Shown here piece by piece: positions 28,091 through 38,359 of a DNA stretch of 64,000 bases; the stretch's first letter is position 1; the number at the start of each line of letters is the position of its first letter. The position numbers and the translations under genes are program-made. The DNA is from Pseudomonas sp. S09G 359 (GTDB lineage: Bacteria > Pseudomonadota > Gammaproteobacteria > Pseudomonadales > Pseudomonadaceae). The stretch covers positions 998,501-1,062,500 of the forward strand of contig NZ_CP025263.1 of the NCBI RefSeq assembly GCF_002843605.1. Direction: 5' to 3'. The notes beneath the pieces were generated by a model. It was not told where the DNA came from. It did not search any database and saw nothing but the letters and a program-made list of their open reading frames with translations.

Positions 28091-29548
28091 ATGAGTGAAG
28101 AGATTCTGATCAATATCACGCCGATGGAATCGCGCGTGGCGGTGGTAGAGAACGGTGTTCTGCAAGAAGTGCACGTTGAGCGCACCCAGAAGCGCGGGAT
28201 CGTCGGCAATATCTATAAAGGCAAGGTTGTACGCGTATTGCCGGGCATGCAGGCGGCATTTGTCGACATCGGCCTGGACCGTGCCGCATTTATCCATGCT
28301 TCGGAAATTTCCCTGCGTGAAGGCCCAGCGGTAGAAAGCATCAGCGCCCTGGTGCACGAAGGGCAGAGCCTGGTGGTGCAAGTCACCAAGGACCCGATCG
28401 GCTCCAAGGGCGCGCGCCTGACTACCCAGCTGTCGATTCCGTCGCGCTACCTGGTGTACATGCCGCGTACCGCGCATGTGGGTATTTCCCTCAAGATCGA
28501 AGACGAAGCCGAGCGCGAACGCCTGAAAAAGGTGGTCAGCGACTGCGTGGCCGCCGAAGGTATCAAGGAGGCCGGTGGTTTTATCCTGCGCACCGCCGCA
28601 GAAGGCGCCGGCGCCGATGAAATCCTGATGGACATCCGCTACCTGCGCCGCCTCTGGGACCAGATTGGCGCGCAGATCAAGACCATCGGCGCGCCGAGCG
28701 TGATCTATGAAGACCTGGGCCTGGCCCTGCGCACCTTGCGCGACCTGGTCAGCCCCAAGATCGAGAAAATTCGCATCGACTCGCGGGAAACCTTCCAACG
28801 CACCACGCAGTTTGTTGCCGAGCTGATGCCGGAAATTGCCGACCGCCTGGAACACTACCCGGGCGAGCGGCCGATCTTCGACCTGTATGGCGTCGAAGAC
28901 GAAATCCAGAAAGCCCTGGAGCGCAAAGTGCCGCTGAAGTCCGGCGGCTATCTGGTGGTGGACCCGGCAGAGGCAATGACCACCATCGACGTCAATACCG
29001 GGGCGTTCGTGGGGCATCGCAACCTTGAAGAAACCATCTTCAAGACCAACCTCGAAGCGGCCACCGCGATTGCCCGTCAGCTGCGCCTGCGCAACCTGGG
29101 CGGCATCATCATCATCGACTTCATCGACATGGAAGACGAAGAGCACCAGCGCCAAGTGTTGCGCACCCTGGAAAAACAGCTGGAGCGCGATCACGCCAAG
29201 ACCAACATCATTGGTATCACCGAACTCGGCCTGGTGCAGATGACCCGCAAGCGCACCCGCGAAAGCCTGGAACAAGTGCTCTGCGAGCCGTGCAGCAGCT
29301 GCCAGGGGCGCGGCAAGTTGAAGACCCCGGAAACGGTTTGCTACGAGATTTTTCGGGAAATCTTACGAGAGGCGCGAGCCTACCAGGCCGAAGGTTATAG
29401 AGTGCTAGCAAACCAGAAAGTGGTCGACCGACTGCTGGACGAAGAGTCCGGTAACGTTGCTGAGCTGGAGGGCTTTATCGGGCGCACGATTCGCTTCCAG
29501 GTCGAAACCATGTATTCCCAGGAACAATACGACGTGGTGCTGCTCTGA
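28091..29548 (+). CDS. rng: Ribonuclease G
   Basis: The 485-residue endoribonuclease trims the 5' end of 16S rRNA and some mRNAs. An S1 domain (about 35-125, IYKGKVVRVLPGMQAAFVDIG) is followed by the catalytic DNase I-like core with acidic residues in TIDVNTGAFVG and IIDFIDMED. The Zn-link cysteines are in CEPCSSCQGRGK (about 399-410). The length is that of RNase G, without the long RNase E scaffold tail. Start ATG 28091 yields the family MSEEILINITPMESRVA. Confidence 0.96.
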   Translation: MSEEILINITPMESRVAVVENGVLQEVHVERTQKRGIVGNIYKGKVVRVLPGMQAAFVDIGLDRAAFIHASEISLREGPAVESISALVHEGQSLVVQVTKDPIGSKGARLTTQLSIPSRYLVYMPRTAHVGISLKIEDEAERERLKKVVSDCVAAEGIKEAGGFILRTAAEGAGADEILMDIRYLRRLWDQIGAQIKTIGAPSVIYEDLGLALRTLRDLVSPKIEKIRIDSRETFQRTTQFVAELMPEIADRLEHYPGERPIFDLYGVEDEIQKALERKVPLKSGGYLVVDPAEAMTTIDVNTGAFVGHRNLEETIFKTNLEAATAIARQLRLRNLGGIIIIDFIDMEDEEHQRQVLRTLEKQLERDHAKTNIIGITELGLVQMTRKRTRESLEQVLCEPCSSCQGRGKLKTPETVCYEIFREILREARAYQAEGYRVLANQKVVDRLLDEESGNVAELEGFIGRTIRFQVETMYSQEQYDVVLL

Positions 29549-29624
29549 TCCCCATTCGCTGTGTTTTTTTGATCCCGGCAGACCTTGATCAGCCGTTTGT
29601 CTACTGCCTTGAGGGTCGCATGAC

Positions 29625-32600
29625 ATGGAGCGTCTGATACGCTTTTTTGCCGCTTTGACCCGCTGGGGCCTGGGCCTGTGCGCCTTGCTGCTGGTGTTGG
29701 CGGCGGTGTATGTGAGCCTGGGTCGTGAATTGACCCCGCTGGTGGCCGAATACCGCGCCGAAATCGAAGCCAAGGCCCAGGCCGCGGTGGACATGCCGCT
29801 GCACATCGGCAGCCTGGAAGGGCGCTGGAGCGGTTTCGCCCCGGTGTTGCTGGCCCACGACGTGATGGTGGGCGAGGGCAGCAGTGCCCTGCGCCTGGAC
29901 CAGGTCGAAGTGGTGCCGGACCTGTGGGCCAGCCTGATGGCGCGTGAAGTTCGCATCGCGCACCTGCAGGTCAGCGGCCTGCAACTGAGCGTCAAGGAAG
30001 ACCAGGACGGTCACTGGGCGCTGCAAGGCTTGCCGGTGCAGGACGATCAGCCGCTGGACCCGGAGCAGTTGCTCAAGCGCATGCAGGTGGTCAAGCGCGT
30101 GTCGCTGCTCGACAGCCAGGTCACCTTGCAACCCTTCGACCAGCCGCCGCGAACCCTGACCTACGTGGGCTTGAGCCTGCACACCGGCCTCAGCCGTCAA
30201 CGCCTGGACGCCCGCGTAACGCTGCCCGACGGCCAGCCTCTGGCCTTGAGCCTGCGTAGCCGTATTCGCGCGAGCCAATGGAAGGATGGCGAAGTCGAGG
30301 CCTACCTGAGCCTGCCCCAGAGTGACTGGGCCAAGTGGGTTCCGGCCAAGCTGACCCAGCAATGGAAACTCACACAGTTCAAGGCCGGCGGCGAATTCTG
30401 GCTGACCTGGGCCAAGGGCACCGTGCAAAGCGCCGTGGTACGCCTCAATTCGCCACAGGTAAAGGGCAGCTACGCCGACCGCAAGCCTGTGCATATTGAA
30501 AACCTCGCGCTCACCGCCTACCTGCAACGCAGTGAAACCGGGCTTAAGGTGCTGTTCGATTCGTTGGCGATGAACCTGGGCGAGACCCGCTGGGAATCGC
30601 GTCTGCAATTGCAGCAGACACTGGCAACGGACACGGCCCAGGAAGTCTGGAAGCTGCAGGCTGACCGCCTGGACCTCACGCCCATCACGCCGCTGCTGAA
30701 TGCGCTGGCGCCGTTGCCGGAAGGCTTCGCCAAAACCGTCGAACACCTCAAGGCCACTGGCCTGCTGCGCAATGTGCTGGTGGATTTCCGCCCCCAGGAC
30801 AGCACCGACCAAAAAGTCAGCTTTGCCGCCAACCTTGAGCGCGTGGGTTTTGATGCGTATTTCGGCGCGCCGGCTGCGCGAAATGTCTCCGGCAGCATCA
30901 GTGGCGACCTCGGCCATGGCGAGTTGCGCATGGACAGCAAGGACTTTTCCCTGCACCTCGACCCGATCTTCGCCAAGCCCTGGCAGTACCTCCAGGCCAA
31001 CGCGCGCCTGACCTGGAAGCTGGATAAACAAGGCTTCACCCTGATCGCCCCGTATATCAAGGTGCTGGGTGAAGAAGGCAAGATCGCGGCCGACTTCCTG
31101 ATCCGCCTGAGTTTCGACGACAACAGGGAAGACTACATGGACCTGCGCGTCGGCATGGTCGATGGCGATGGGCGCTTCACCCCCAAATACCTGCCTGCGG
31201 TGCTGAGCCCGGCCCTGGACGAATGGCTGCGCACCGCGATTCTCAAGGGCGCGGTGGACCAAGGTTTCTTCCAGTACCAGGGTTCGTTGAACCACGACGC
31301 GCTGCCGGCTTCGCGCAATATCAGCCTGTTCTTCAAGGTGCATGACGCCGAGCTGGCCTTCCAGCCGGGTTGGCCGCATGTAAGCAAGGTCAATGGCGAA
31401 GTGTTTGTCGAGGAGAGTGGCGTGCGCATCCTGGCCAGCAAGGGCCAGTTGCTCGACACCAAGGTCAAGGACATCTACGTCAATATTCCCCATGCGCCAG
31501 CGGGCAAGGACAGCCACCTGCTACTCACCGGCGGGTTTGCCGGTGGCCTGGGCGATGGCCTGAAAATCCTCCAGGAGGCGCCCATCGGCACGGCCTCGAC
31601 CTTTGCCGGCTGGAAAGGCGAAGGCGACCTGCAAGGCAAGCTGGACCTCGACGTACCGCTGGCCAAGGGCACCGAGCCGAAGATCGTCGTGGACTTCCAG
31701 ACCGACAAGGCGCGCTTGCAATTGGCCGAGCCGACCCTGGACCTGAGCCAGCTCAAGGGCGAATTTCGTTTTGACAGTGCCAAGGGTCTGAGTGGGCAGA
31801 ACATCACGGCCCAGGCGTTCGACCGGCCGATCAGCGCGCAGATTGTTGCCGATGGCAAGCCGGGCAATATCAGCACACGCATCACGGCCAAGGGCCAGGT
31901 TACCGTCAAACGCTTGACCGACTGGTTAAAAATCAGCCAGCCACTGCCGGTGTCCGGGGATATCCCGTACCAACTGCAGGTCACCCTGGATGGCGCCGAC
32001 AGCCAGTTGATGGTCAATTCCAACCTCAAGGGCGTGGCAGTGGACCTGCCGGCACCGTTCGGCATGCCAGCCAGCCAGGGGCGCGACAGTACGTTCCGCA
32101 TGACCTTGCAGGGCGCCGAGCGTCGTTACTGGTTCGACTATGGCGAGCTGGCGAACTTCACCTTTGCGGCGCCACCGGACAAATTCAACGATGGCCGCGG
32201 CGAGCTGTTCCTCGGGAATGGCGATGCTGTGCTGCCGGCTGCCAAGGGCTTGCGCATTCGTGGCGTGCTCTCGGAACTGGACATCGACCCCTGGCGCAAG
32301 CTGGTAAACCAATACGCTGGCAATGACCCGGGGGGCAGTGCCAAGCAACTGCTGAGCAGTGCCGACTTCAAGATTGGCAAGCTCACGGGCCTGGGCACCC
32401 AGTTCGATCAGGTCAACCTGCAACTGGAGCGCAAACCCGCTGCCTGGGGCTTGAAACTCGACAGCCAGCAGGCCAAGGGCACTGTGAACCTGCCGGACGC
32501 CAAGGGCGCGCCGATTGCGATCAACCTGCAATACGTGAAGTTGCCGGCGGTGGACCCGACGGTGCAGGCTGACGAAAACGCCCCGGACCCGCTGGCGAGC

Positions 32601-33440
32601 ATTGATCCCAAGGACATCCCCGCGCTGGATATCGCTGTTGACCAGCTATTCCAGGGGCCGGACCTGGTGGGGGCCTGGTCGCTGAAAATCCGCCCAACCG
32701 CCAAGGGCATGGTGTTCAACGACCTGGACCTGGGCCTCAAGGGCATGCAGCTCAAGGGCGCCGGTGGCTGGGAAGGTGCCGCTGGCGATAGCAGCAGTTG
32801 GTACAAGGGCCGTCTGGACGGCAAGAACATCGGCGATGTGCTCAAGGGCTGGGGCTTTGCGCCAAGTGTGACCAGTGAAGAATTCCACGTGGACGTGGAC
32901 GGGCGCTGGCCAGGTTCGCCGGCATGGGTCGGGCCCAAGCGGTTTTCCGGCAGCCTGGACGCCGCGTTCCGTAAGGGCCAGTTCGTTGAGGTGGAAGGAG
33001 GCGCCCAGGCGCTGCGGGTGTTCGGCCTGCTTAACTTCAACTCCATCGGCCGCCGTTTGCGCCTGGACTTCTCGGACTTGCTCGGCAAGGGCTTGAGTTA
33101 TGACCGGGTCAAGGGGCTGCTGGCTGCCAGCAATGGTGTGTTCGTGACCCGCGAGCCGATCACCCTGACCGGGCCGTCGAGCAACCTGGAGCTGAACGGC
33201 ACCCTGGACCTGGTGGCGGACCGTGTCGACGCCAAGCTGTTGGTGACGTTGCCGGTGACCAACAACCTGCCTATCGCTGCGTTGATCGTTGGTGCGCCAG
33301 CCATTGGCGGTGCGCTGTTCCTGATCGACAAGCTGATCGGCGACCGCGTTTCGCGCTTTGCCAGCGTGCAATACAAAGTAGAGGGCCCGTGGAAGGACCC
33401 GAAAATCACCTTCGACAAGCCATTTGAAAAACCAAACTGA
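29625..33440 (+). CDS. yhdP: YhdP family AsmA-like intermembrane lipid transport protein
   Basis: The 1271-residue protein has one N-terminal membrane helix (about 10-30) and a very long periplasmic beta-rich body ending in an AsmA-like C-terminal region. This architecture is the YhdP/TamB/YdbH class of bridge-like proteins that carry phospholipids from inner to outer membrane in E. coli. The C-terminal VTLPVTNNLPIAALIVGAPAIGGALFLIDKL is hydrophobic, as in relatives. The rng-yhdP-nit-tldD order is conserved in gammaproteobacteria. Function here is by family. Confidence 0.92.
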   Translation: MERLIRFFAALTRWGLGLCALLLVLAAVYVSLGRELTPLVAEYRAEIEAKAQAAVDMPLHIGSLEGRWSGFAPVLLAHDVMVGEGSSALRLDQVEVVPDLWASLMAREVRIAHLQVSGLQLSVKEDQDGHWALQGLPVQDDQPLDPEQLLKRMQVVKRVSLLDSQVTLQPFDQPPRTLTYVGLSLHTGLSRQRLDARVTLPDGQPLALSLRSRIRASQWKDGEVEAYLSLPQSDWAKWVPAKLTQQWKLTQFKAGGEFWLTWAKGTVQSAVVRLNSPQVKGSYADRKPVHIENLALTAYLQRSETGLKVLFDSLAMNLGETRWESRLQLQQTLATDTAQEVWKLQADRLDLTPITPLLNALAPLPEGFAKTVEHLKATGLLRNVLVDFRPQDSTDQKVSFAANLERVGFDAYFGAPAARNVSGSISGDLGHGELRMDSKDFSLHLDPIFAKPWQYLQANARLTWKLDKQGFTLIAPYIKVLGEEGKIAADFLIRLSFDDNREDYMDLRVGMVDGDGRFTPKYLPAVLSPALDEWLRTAILKGAVDQGFFQYQGSLNHDALPASRNISLFFKVHDAELAFQPGWPHVSKVNGEVFVEESGVRILASKGQLLDTKVKDIYVNIPHAPAGKDSHLLLTGGFAGGLGDGLKILQEAPIGTASTFAGWKGEGDLQGKLDLDVPLAKGTEPKIVVDFQTDKARLQLAEPTLDLSQLKGEFRFDSAKGLSGQNITAQAFDRPISAQIVADGKPGNISTRITAKGQVTVKRLTDWLKISQPLPVSGDIPYQLQVTLDGADSQLMVNSNLKGVAVDLPAPFGMPASQGRDSTFRMTLQGAERRYWFDYGELANFTFAAPPDKFNDGRGELFLGNGDAVLPAAKGLRIRGVLSELDIDPWRKLVNQYAGNDPGGSAKQLLSSADFKIGKLTGLGTQFDQVNLQLERKPAAWGLKLDSQQAKGTVNLPDAKGAPIAINLQYVKLPAVDPTVQADENAPDPLASIDPKDIPALDIAVDQLFQGPDLVGAWSLKIRPTAKGMVFNDLDLGLKGMQLKGAGGWEGAAGDSSSWYKGRLDGKNIGDVLKGWGFAPSVTSEEFHVDVDGRWPGSPAWVGPKRFSGSLDAAFRKGQFVEVEGGAQALRVFGLLNFNSIGRRLRLDFSDLLGKGLSYDRVKGLLAASNGVFVTREPITLTGPSSNLELNGTLDLVADRVDAKLLVTLPVTNNLPIAALIVGAPAIGGALFLIDKLIGDRVSRFASVQYKVEGPWKDPKITFDKPFEKPN

Positions 33441-33488
33441 GAGCCTGTGGAGTAGCATGGCCGCATGCCTATTACGGAGTGTCGGCCT

Positions 33489-34337
33489 ATGTCCTTTGCG
33501 GTAATTCAAATGGTCAGCCAGAGTGACGTGCTGGCCAACCTGGCCCAGGCCCGGCGCTTGCTGGAGCAGGCCGCAACGGCTGGCGCGAAGCTGGCAGTAC
33601 TGCCGGAAAACTTTGCCGCCATGGGTCGCCGCGATGCGGCCGATATCGGTCGCGCCGAGGCGTTGGGTGAAGGCCCGATCCTGCCATGGTTGAAACAGAC
33701 CGCCCGCGACCTCACCTTATGGATAGTGGCCGGCACGATACCGCTGCCGCCCAAGGACCAGCCGAACGCCAAGCCGAATGCCTGCTCGCTGCTGGTGGAT
33801 GATCGCGGCGAAGTGGTCGCCCGGTACGACAAGCTGCACCTGTTTGATGTGGATGTCGCAGATACACGAGGTCGCTATCGGGAGTCCGATGACTATGCTT
33901 TCGGTGGCAACGTGGTGGTGGCGGATACGCCGGTAGGGCGGCTGGGCCTGACGGTGTGTTACGACTTGCGCTTCCCGGAGCTGTACAGCGAGTTGCGCGC
34001 GGCGGGGGCTGAATTGATTACCGCGCCCTCGGCCTTTACCGCCGTGACCGGTGCCGCGCACTGGGACGTGCTGATCCGCGCGCGGGCCATCGAGACCCAG
34101 TGCTACGTGCTGGCGGCCGCCCAGGGTGGTGTGCATTCAGGGCCACGGGAAACCTATGGCCATGCGGCGATTGTCGACCCGTGGGGGCGTGTACTGACAC
34201 AACAGGATCAAGGCGAAGCGGTGTTGCTGGCCGAACGCGATAGCAGTGAACAGGCGTCGATACGGGCGCGCATGCCGGTGGTCAACCATCGGCGCTTTTT
34301 CTCGCAGGGCGCGCAGCGGCCTGCTTCAGAACGATGA
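33489..34337 (+). CDS. Carbon-nitrogen (nitrilase-family) hydrolase
   Basis: The 282-residue enzyme has the Glu-Lys-Cys triad: Glu in [11 protein letters not shown], Lys in [13 protein letters not shown] and Cys in [13 protein letters not shown]. It most resembles the Nit1/NitB branch (deaminated-glutathione amidase or omega-amidase), a metabolite-repair role. I chose ATG 33489 ([11 protein letters not shown]), the family start, rather than the upstream in-frame ATG. It lies between yhdP and tldD, the usual place for this gene. Confidence 0.88.
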   Translation: MSFAVIQMVSQSDVLANLAQARRLLEQAATAGAKLAVLPENFAAMGRRDAADIGRAEALGEGPILPWLKQTARDLTLWIVAGTIPLPPKDQPNAKPNACSLLVDDRGEVVARYDKLHLFDVDVADTRGRYRESDDYAFGGNVVVADTPVGRLGLTVCYDLRFPELYSELRAAGAELITAPSAFTAVTGAAHWDVLIRARAIETQCYVLAAAQGGVHSGPRETYGHAAIVDPWGRVLTQQDQGEAVLLAERDSSEQASIRARMPVVNHRRFFSQGAQRPASER

Positions 34338-34353
34338 ATTTAAGGCCAAACCT

Positions 34354-35796
34354 ATGAGCGAGTTGTTGTCCTCAGTCAGTGAACACCTCCTGGCACCCGG
34401 TGGCGTGACCATCGAAAGTCTGCAAACCGTGCTCGGCGATCTGGCCGGGCCTGGCATCGACGCGGCCGACCTGTATTTCCAGGGGCAGATTTCCGAGTCC
34501 TGGGCCCTCGAAGACGGCATCGTCAAGGAAGGCAGCTTCAACCTTGATCAGGGCGTGGGCGTGCGCGCGCAATCCGGTGAGAAAACCGGCTTTGCCTACA
34601 GCAACGCCATCACTCTGGAAGCCTTGGGCCTGGCGGCACGTGCGGCGCGCTCGATCTCGCGTGCCGGCCAAAATGGCACCGTGCAGGCATTCAGCACCCA
34701 GGACGTCGCCCAGTTGTACGCCCCGGATAACCCCCTGGAAGTGATCAGCCGTGCGGAAAAAGTCGACCTGCTCAAGCGCATCGACGCCGCCACCCGTGCC
34801 CTGGACCCGCGTATCCAGCAGGTCACCGTGAGCATGGCCGGCGTGTGGGAGCGCATCCTCGTGGCGTCCACCGACGGCGGGCTGGCGGCGGATGTGCGGC
34901 CGTTGGTGCGTTTCAATGTGAGTGTGATCGTCGAGCAGAACGGCCGTCGCGAACGCGGCGGCCATGGCGGCGGCGGGCGTACCGACTACCGTTATTTCCT
35001 CGCGGAAGACCGCGCCATGGGTTATGCCCGTGAGGCATTGCGCCAGGCGCTGGTCAACCTGGAAGCCATCCCGGCGCCGGCCGGTACACTGCCGGTGGTG
35101 CTCGGTTCGGGGTGGTCTGGCGTGTTGCTCCACGAAGCGGTGGGCCACGGCCTGGAAGGCGACTTCAACCGCAAGGGCAGTTCCGCCTACAGCGGGCGCA
35201 TGGGCGAGATGGTTGCGTCCAAGCTCTGCACCATTGTCGATGACGGCACCCTGGCCGGCCGCCGTGGCTCGCTGAGCGTCGACGACGAAGGCACCCCGAC
35301 CGAGTGCACCACCCTGATCGAAAACGGCGTGCTCAAAGGCTACATGCAAGACAAGCTCAACGCCCGTCTGATGGGCGTGGCGCGCACCGGTAACGGCCGC
35401 CGCGAATCCTACGCGCACCTGCCGATGCCGCGCATGACCAACACTTACATGCTCGGTGGCGAAAGCGATCCGGCAGAAATCATCGCCTCGGTGAAACGCG
35501 GTATCTACTGCGCCAACCTCGGCGGCGGCCAGGTGGATATCACCAGCGGCAAGTTCGTGTTCTCCACCAGCGAGGCCTACTTGATCGAAGACGGCAAGAT
35601 TACCGCGCCGGTCAAAGGGGCGACGTTGATTGGTAACGGGCCGGAAGCCATGAGCAAGGTGTCGATGGTCGGTAACGACCTGTCGCTGGACAGCGGCGTA
35701 GGCACCTGCGGGAAAGATGGGCAGTCGGTGCCGGTGGGTGTCGGCCAGCCAACGCTGAAAATCGATGCGATCACCGTGGGTGGCACGGGGTCGTAA
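34354..35796 (+). CDS. tldD: Metalloprotease subunit TldD
   Basis: The 480-residue subunit forms, with PmbA/TldE encoded nearby, a zinc protease that processes small peptides such as microcins and the CcdA antitoxin. The catalytic motif [11 protein letters not shown] (about 264-274) is intact. ATG 34354 starts just after the hydrolase stop codon; upstream in-frame sequence overlaps that gene. The length equals the E. coli protein. Confidence 0.95.
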   Translation: MSELLSSVSEHLLAPGGVTIESLQTVLGDLAGPGIDAADLYFQGQISESWALEDGIVKEGSFNLDQGVGVRAQSGEKTGFAYSNAITLEALGLAARAARSISRAGQNGTVQAFSTQDVAQLYAPDNPLEVISRAEKVDLLKRIDAATRALDPRIQQVTVSMAGVWERILVASTDGGLAADVRPLVRFNVSVIVEQNGRRERGGHGGGGRTDYRYFLAEDRAMGYAREALRQALVNLEAIPAPAGTLPVVLGSGWSGVLLHEAVGHGLEGDFNRKGSSAYSGRMGEMVASKLCTIVDDGTLAGRRGSLSVDDEGTPTECTTLIENGVLKGYMQDKLNARLMGVARTGNGRRESYAHLPMPRMTNTYMLGGESDPAEIIASVKRGIYCANLGGGQVDITSGKFVFSTSEAYLIEDGKITAPVKGATLIGNGPEAMSKVSMVGNDLSLDSGVGTCGKDGQSVPVGVGQPTLKIDAITVGGTGS

Positions 35797-35841
35797 GCGG
35801 TGGAGCTTCGGGTGGCGAAGATCGCCACCCGGGGAAGGGCA

Positions 35842-36363
35842 TCAACGCAGGCCGCGTTGAGTCTCGTCCAGCTCACGGATGTACTTGAAGATTTTACGGC
35901 TGGTGGCCGGCGCCTTGTTATGCGCCTGCTCGTGCTGGGCCTGACGGATCAGGGAGCGCAGTTGCTGGCGGTCCGCATCCGGGTAGTCCAACACGAATTT
36001 CTCCAGCACGGCGTCATCGCCCGAGATCAGGCGGTCACGCCAACGTTCCAGGTTATGGAAGCGTTCGTTGTACTGGCGAGTGGAGGCATCGGTTTGATCA
36101 AGCAAGGCCAGAATGGCGTCAGTGTCCTGATCGCGCATCAGCTTGCCGATGAACATGATGTGCCGTTTACGCGCGATATTCGCGGTGTGCTTGGGAGCAT
36201 CCGCAAGCGCCCGGCGCATTTCGTCGGTCAGTGGCAGTTTTGCAATCAAGTCTTTCTTGAGCGTTGTAAGGCGCTCGCCGAGGTCAACCAGCGCATGCAG
36301 CTCGCGTTTGACCTGGGTTTTGCTTTTCTCCCCATCGAGGGAGTCGTCGTAAGAATCAACCAT
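35842..36363 (-). CDS. darP: Ribosome biogenesis factor DarP (YjgA/DUF615)
   Basis: The 173-residue, mostly helical, highly charged protein promotes maturation of the 50S peptidyl-transferase centre in E. coli. Family motifs are [36 protein letters not shown] and the C-terminal [15 protein letters not shown] 36363 ([13 protein letters not shown]) is preferred over an in-frame ATG five codons upstream. It sits on the opposite strand between tldD and pmbA, a conserved arrangement. Confidence 0.92.
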   Translation of the reverse strand: MVDSYDDSLDGEKSKTQVKRELHALVDLGERLTTLKKDLIAKLPLTDEMRRALADAPKHTANIARKRHIMFIGKLMRDQDTDAILALLDQTDASTRQYNERFHNLERWRDRLISGDDAVLEKFVLDYPDADRQQLRSLIRQAQHEQAHNKAPATSRKIFKYIRELDETQRGLR

Positions 36364-36471
36364 GGTGGCAGTCCGCAAAGAAACGCCGCCATGATAACCA
36401 GTCGGGGGCCGCTTGTCCGGCCCGGTCGCTCGATGGCCTTAACCGAAAGCAGAATTTGAGTGGAGAAAACC

Positions 36472-37818
36472 ATGAGTGCAGCCCAAAGCGTCGGTCCGCA
36501 AGCGTTACCGGCCCTGCAGGAACAAGTCGAGCAGATCCTTGCCGAGGCCAAGCGCCAGGGGGCCAGTGCCTGTGAAGTCGCGGTTTCTCTTGAGCAGGGG
36601 CTGTCGACATCGGTGCGTCAGCGGGAAGTCGAAACCGTCGAATTCAACCGCGACCAGGGGTTTGGCATCACCTTGTATGTAGGGCAGCGCAAAGGCTCGG
36701 CCAGTACCTCGGCCAGCGGCCCGGAAGCCATTCGCGAAACGGTCGCCGCGGCGCTGGCGATTGCCAAGCACACCTCTGAGGATGAAAGCTCGGGCCTGGC
36801 CGACAAAGCGCTGATGGCCAAGGACCTCAAGGATTTTGACCTGTTCCACGCCTGGGACATCACCCCAGAGCAGGCCATCGAACAGGCGCTGATTTGCGAA
36901 GCCGCTGCGTTCGACGCCGATGCCCGCATCAAGAACGCCGATGGCACCACGTTGAGTACCCATCAAGGTTGTCGTGTATACGGCAACAGCCATGGTTTTA
37001 TCGGCGGTTATGCATCCACCCGCCATAGCTTGAGCTGCGTGATGATTGCCGAGGCCAATGGCCAGATGCAGCGTGACTACTGGTACGACGTGAACCGTCA
37101 GGGCGACTTGCTGGCAGACCCGGCCAGCATCGGCCAGCGCGCTGCGCAACGCGCCGCGAGCCGTCTGGGCGCGCGCCCGGTGCCGACCTGTGAAGTGCCG
37201 GTGCTGTTTTCCGCCGAACTGGCCGGCGGTTTGTTCGGCAGTTTCCTGGGGGCGATTTCTGGCGGCAACCTGTACCGTAAGTCGTCGTTCCTGGAAGGGG
37301 CGATTGGTCAGAAGCTGTTCCCGGAATGGCTGACCATCGATGAGCGTCCGCACTTGATGCGGGCCATGGGCAGCTCGGCGTTCGACGGTGATGGCCTGGC
37401 GACTTATGCCAAGCCGTTCGTCGAAAAGGGTGAGTTGGTGTCCTACGTCCTGGGTACTTACTCCGGCCGCAAGCTTGGCCTGCCGAGCACCGCCAACTCC
37501 GGTGGTGTGCATAACCTGTTCGTGACCCATGGTGATGAAGACCAGGCGGCACTGCTGCGGCGCATGGGCCGTGGCCTGTTGGTAACCGAGTTGATGGGCC
37601 ACGGCCTGAATATGGTTACTGGGGATTATTCGCGTGGCGCGGCGGGTTTCTGGGTGGAAAACGGCGAGATTCAGTTCGCGGTCCAGGAAGTGACCATCGC
37701 TGGCAATATGCGCGATATGTTCAAGCAGATCGTCGCCGTCGGGAACGACTTGGAACTGCGCAGCAACATTCGCACGGGTTCGGTGTTGATTGAACGGATG
37801 ACCGTCGCCGGCAGTTGA
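36472..37818 (+). CDS. pmbA: Metalloprotease subunit PmbA (TldE)
   Basis: The 448-residue partner of TldD lacks the HExxxH motif, as expected, because the active site is supplied by TldD. Recognisable parts are GFGITLYVGQRKGSAST, SAELAGGLFGSFLGAISG and LMGHGLNMVTGDYSRGAAG. Its ATG at 36472 is preceded by GGAG. A strong terminator follows. Confidence 0.95.
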   Translation: MSAAQSVGPQALPALQEQVEQILAEAKRQGASACEVAVSLEQGLSTSVRQREVETVEFNRDQGFGITLYVGQRKGSASTSASGPEAIRETVAAALAIAKHTSEDESSGLADKALMAKDLKDFDLFHAWDITPEQAIEQALICEAAAFDADARIKNADGTTLSTHQGCRVYGNSHGFIGGYASTRHSLSCVMIAEANGQMQRDYWYDVNRQGDLLADPASIGQRAAQRAASRLGARPVPTCEVPVLFSAELAGGLFGSFLGAISGGNLYRKSSFLEGAIGQKLFPEWLTIDERPHLMRAMGSSAFDGDGLATYAKPFVEKGELVSYVLGTYSGRKLGLPSTANSGGVHNLFVTHGDEDQAALLRRMGRGLLVTELMGHGLNMVTGDYSRGAAGFWVENGEIQFAVQEVTIAGNMRDMFKQIVAVGNDLELRSNIRTGSVLIERMTVAGS

Positions 37819-37833
37819 TCCGTCCGTAACCTT

Positions 37834-37872
37834 AAAAAAGCGCGCTATCCCACGGATAGCGCGCTTTTTTTG
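37834..37872 (+). terminator. Rho-independent terminator of pmbA
   Basis: GCGCGCTATCC pairs perfectly with GGATAGCGCGC around a CAC loop, flanked by A6 and T7. Confidence 0.95.
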
Positions 37873-37912
37873 TGCCTGCATTTCAGCTTGATCACATTGC
37901 CGCCATTGCGTT

Positions 37913-37948
37913 GATTCTCAATATCATTTAATAATAAATATCATTACC
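37913..37948 (+). promoter_or_regulatory. Fur box(es) of the fagA-fumC-orfX-sodA operon
   Basis: AATAATAAATATCATTACC (37930-37948) agrees with the 19-bp Fur consensus at 14 positions. A weaker overlapping match, GATTCTCAATATCATTTAA, starts at 37913. The sites lie 16 bp before fagA in an AT-rich stretch, and Fur control of the homologous operon is established in P. aeruginosa. Confidence 0.7.
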
Positions 37949-37963
37949 GAATGAGTGTGGATC

Positions 37964-38359
37964 ATGAGTTCTGTCCTGCATGAGGATCCCTACCTGGAGA
38001 GCTGGCGCTGGATGAGTCGTCAGATTCGCTGTGGCCTCGATCCGAATGAACCTCGCCTGATCGAACATTACCTCAATGAGGGGCGATACCTGGCGTGTTG
38101 CACGGCTACCCACCCGTGGACGATCGCCGAAACGTCATTCCGCCTGCTGATCGATACCGCCAGTGATATCGCCTTGCCCTGGCATTGGCGATCCACCTGC
38201 CTGGATCAGGCCTGGCGCCCCCTGCGCGACCTGGAAAAACTCTCCCACTGTGCCTGCCGCCTCAAGCGCTGGCAGACCTTTGCCTGGCAATTGGCGACCT
38301 GCGAATTGCTCCCTTCGATTTCCGTTTCTGACTTGGTGCAAGGATCTAACGATGAGTAA
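37964..38359 (+). CDS. fagA: Fur-associated protein FagA
   Basis: The 131-residue, Trp- and Cys-rich protein begins MSSVLHEDPYLESWRWMSRQ and is the first gene of the iron-regulated fagA-fumC-orfX-sodA operon known from P. aeruginosa. Its function is unknown. Several cysteines (ACCTATH, HCACRLKRW) could bind metal, but that is only a guess. It overlaps fumC by eight bases, so translation is coupled. An in-frame GTG three codons earlier is an alternative start. Confidence 0.85.
   Translation: MSSVLHEDPYLESWRWMSRQIRCGLDPNEPRLIEHYLNEGRYLACCTATHPWTIAETSFRLLIDTASDIALPWHWRSTCLDQAWRPLRDLEKLSHCACRLKRWQTFAWQLATCELLPSISVSDLVQGSNDE

Noticed and set aside
29601..31517. A 638-codon open frame antisense to yhdP, and similar long antisense frames opposite the aldo/keto reductase (3546-4757), gatB (21138-22637) and mqo (61129-62748)
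   Set aside because: They mirror strongly biased GC-rich codons of the real gene on the other strand and resemble no protein family.
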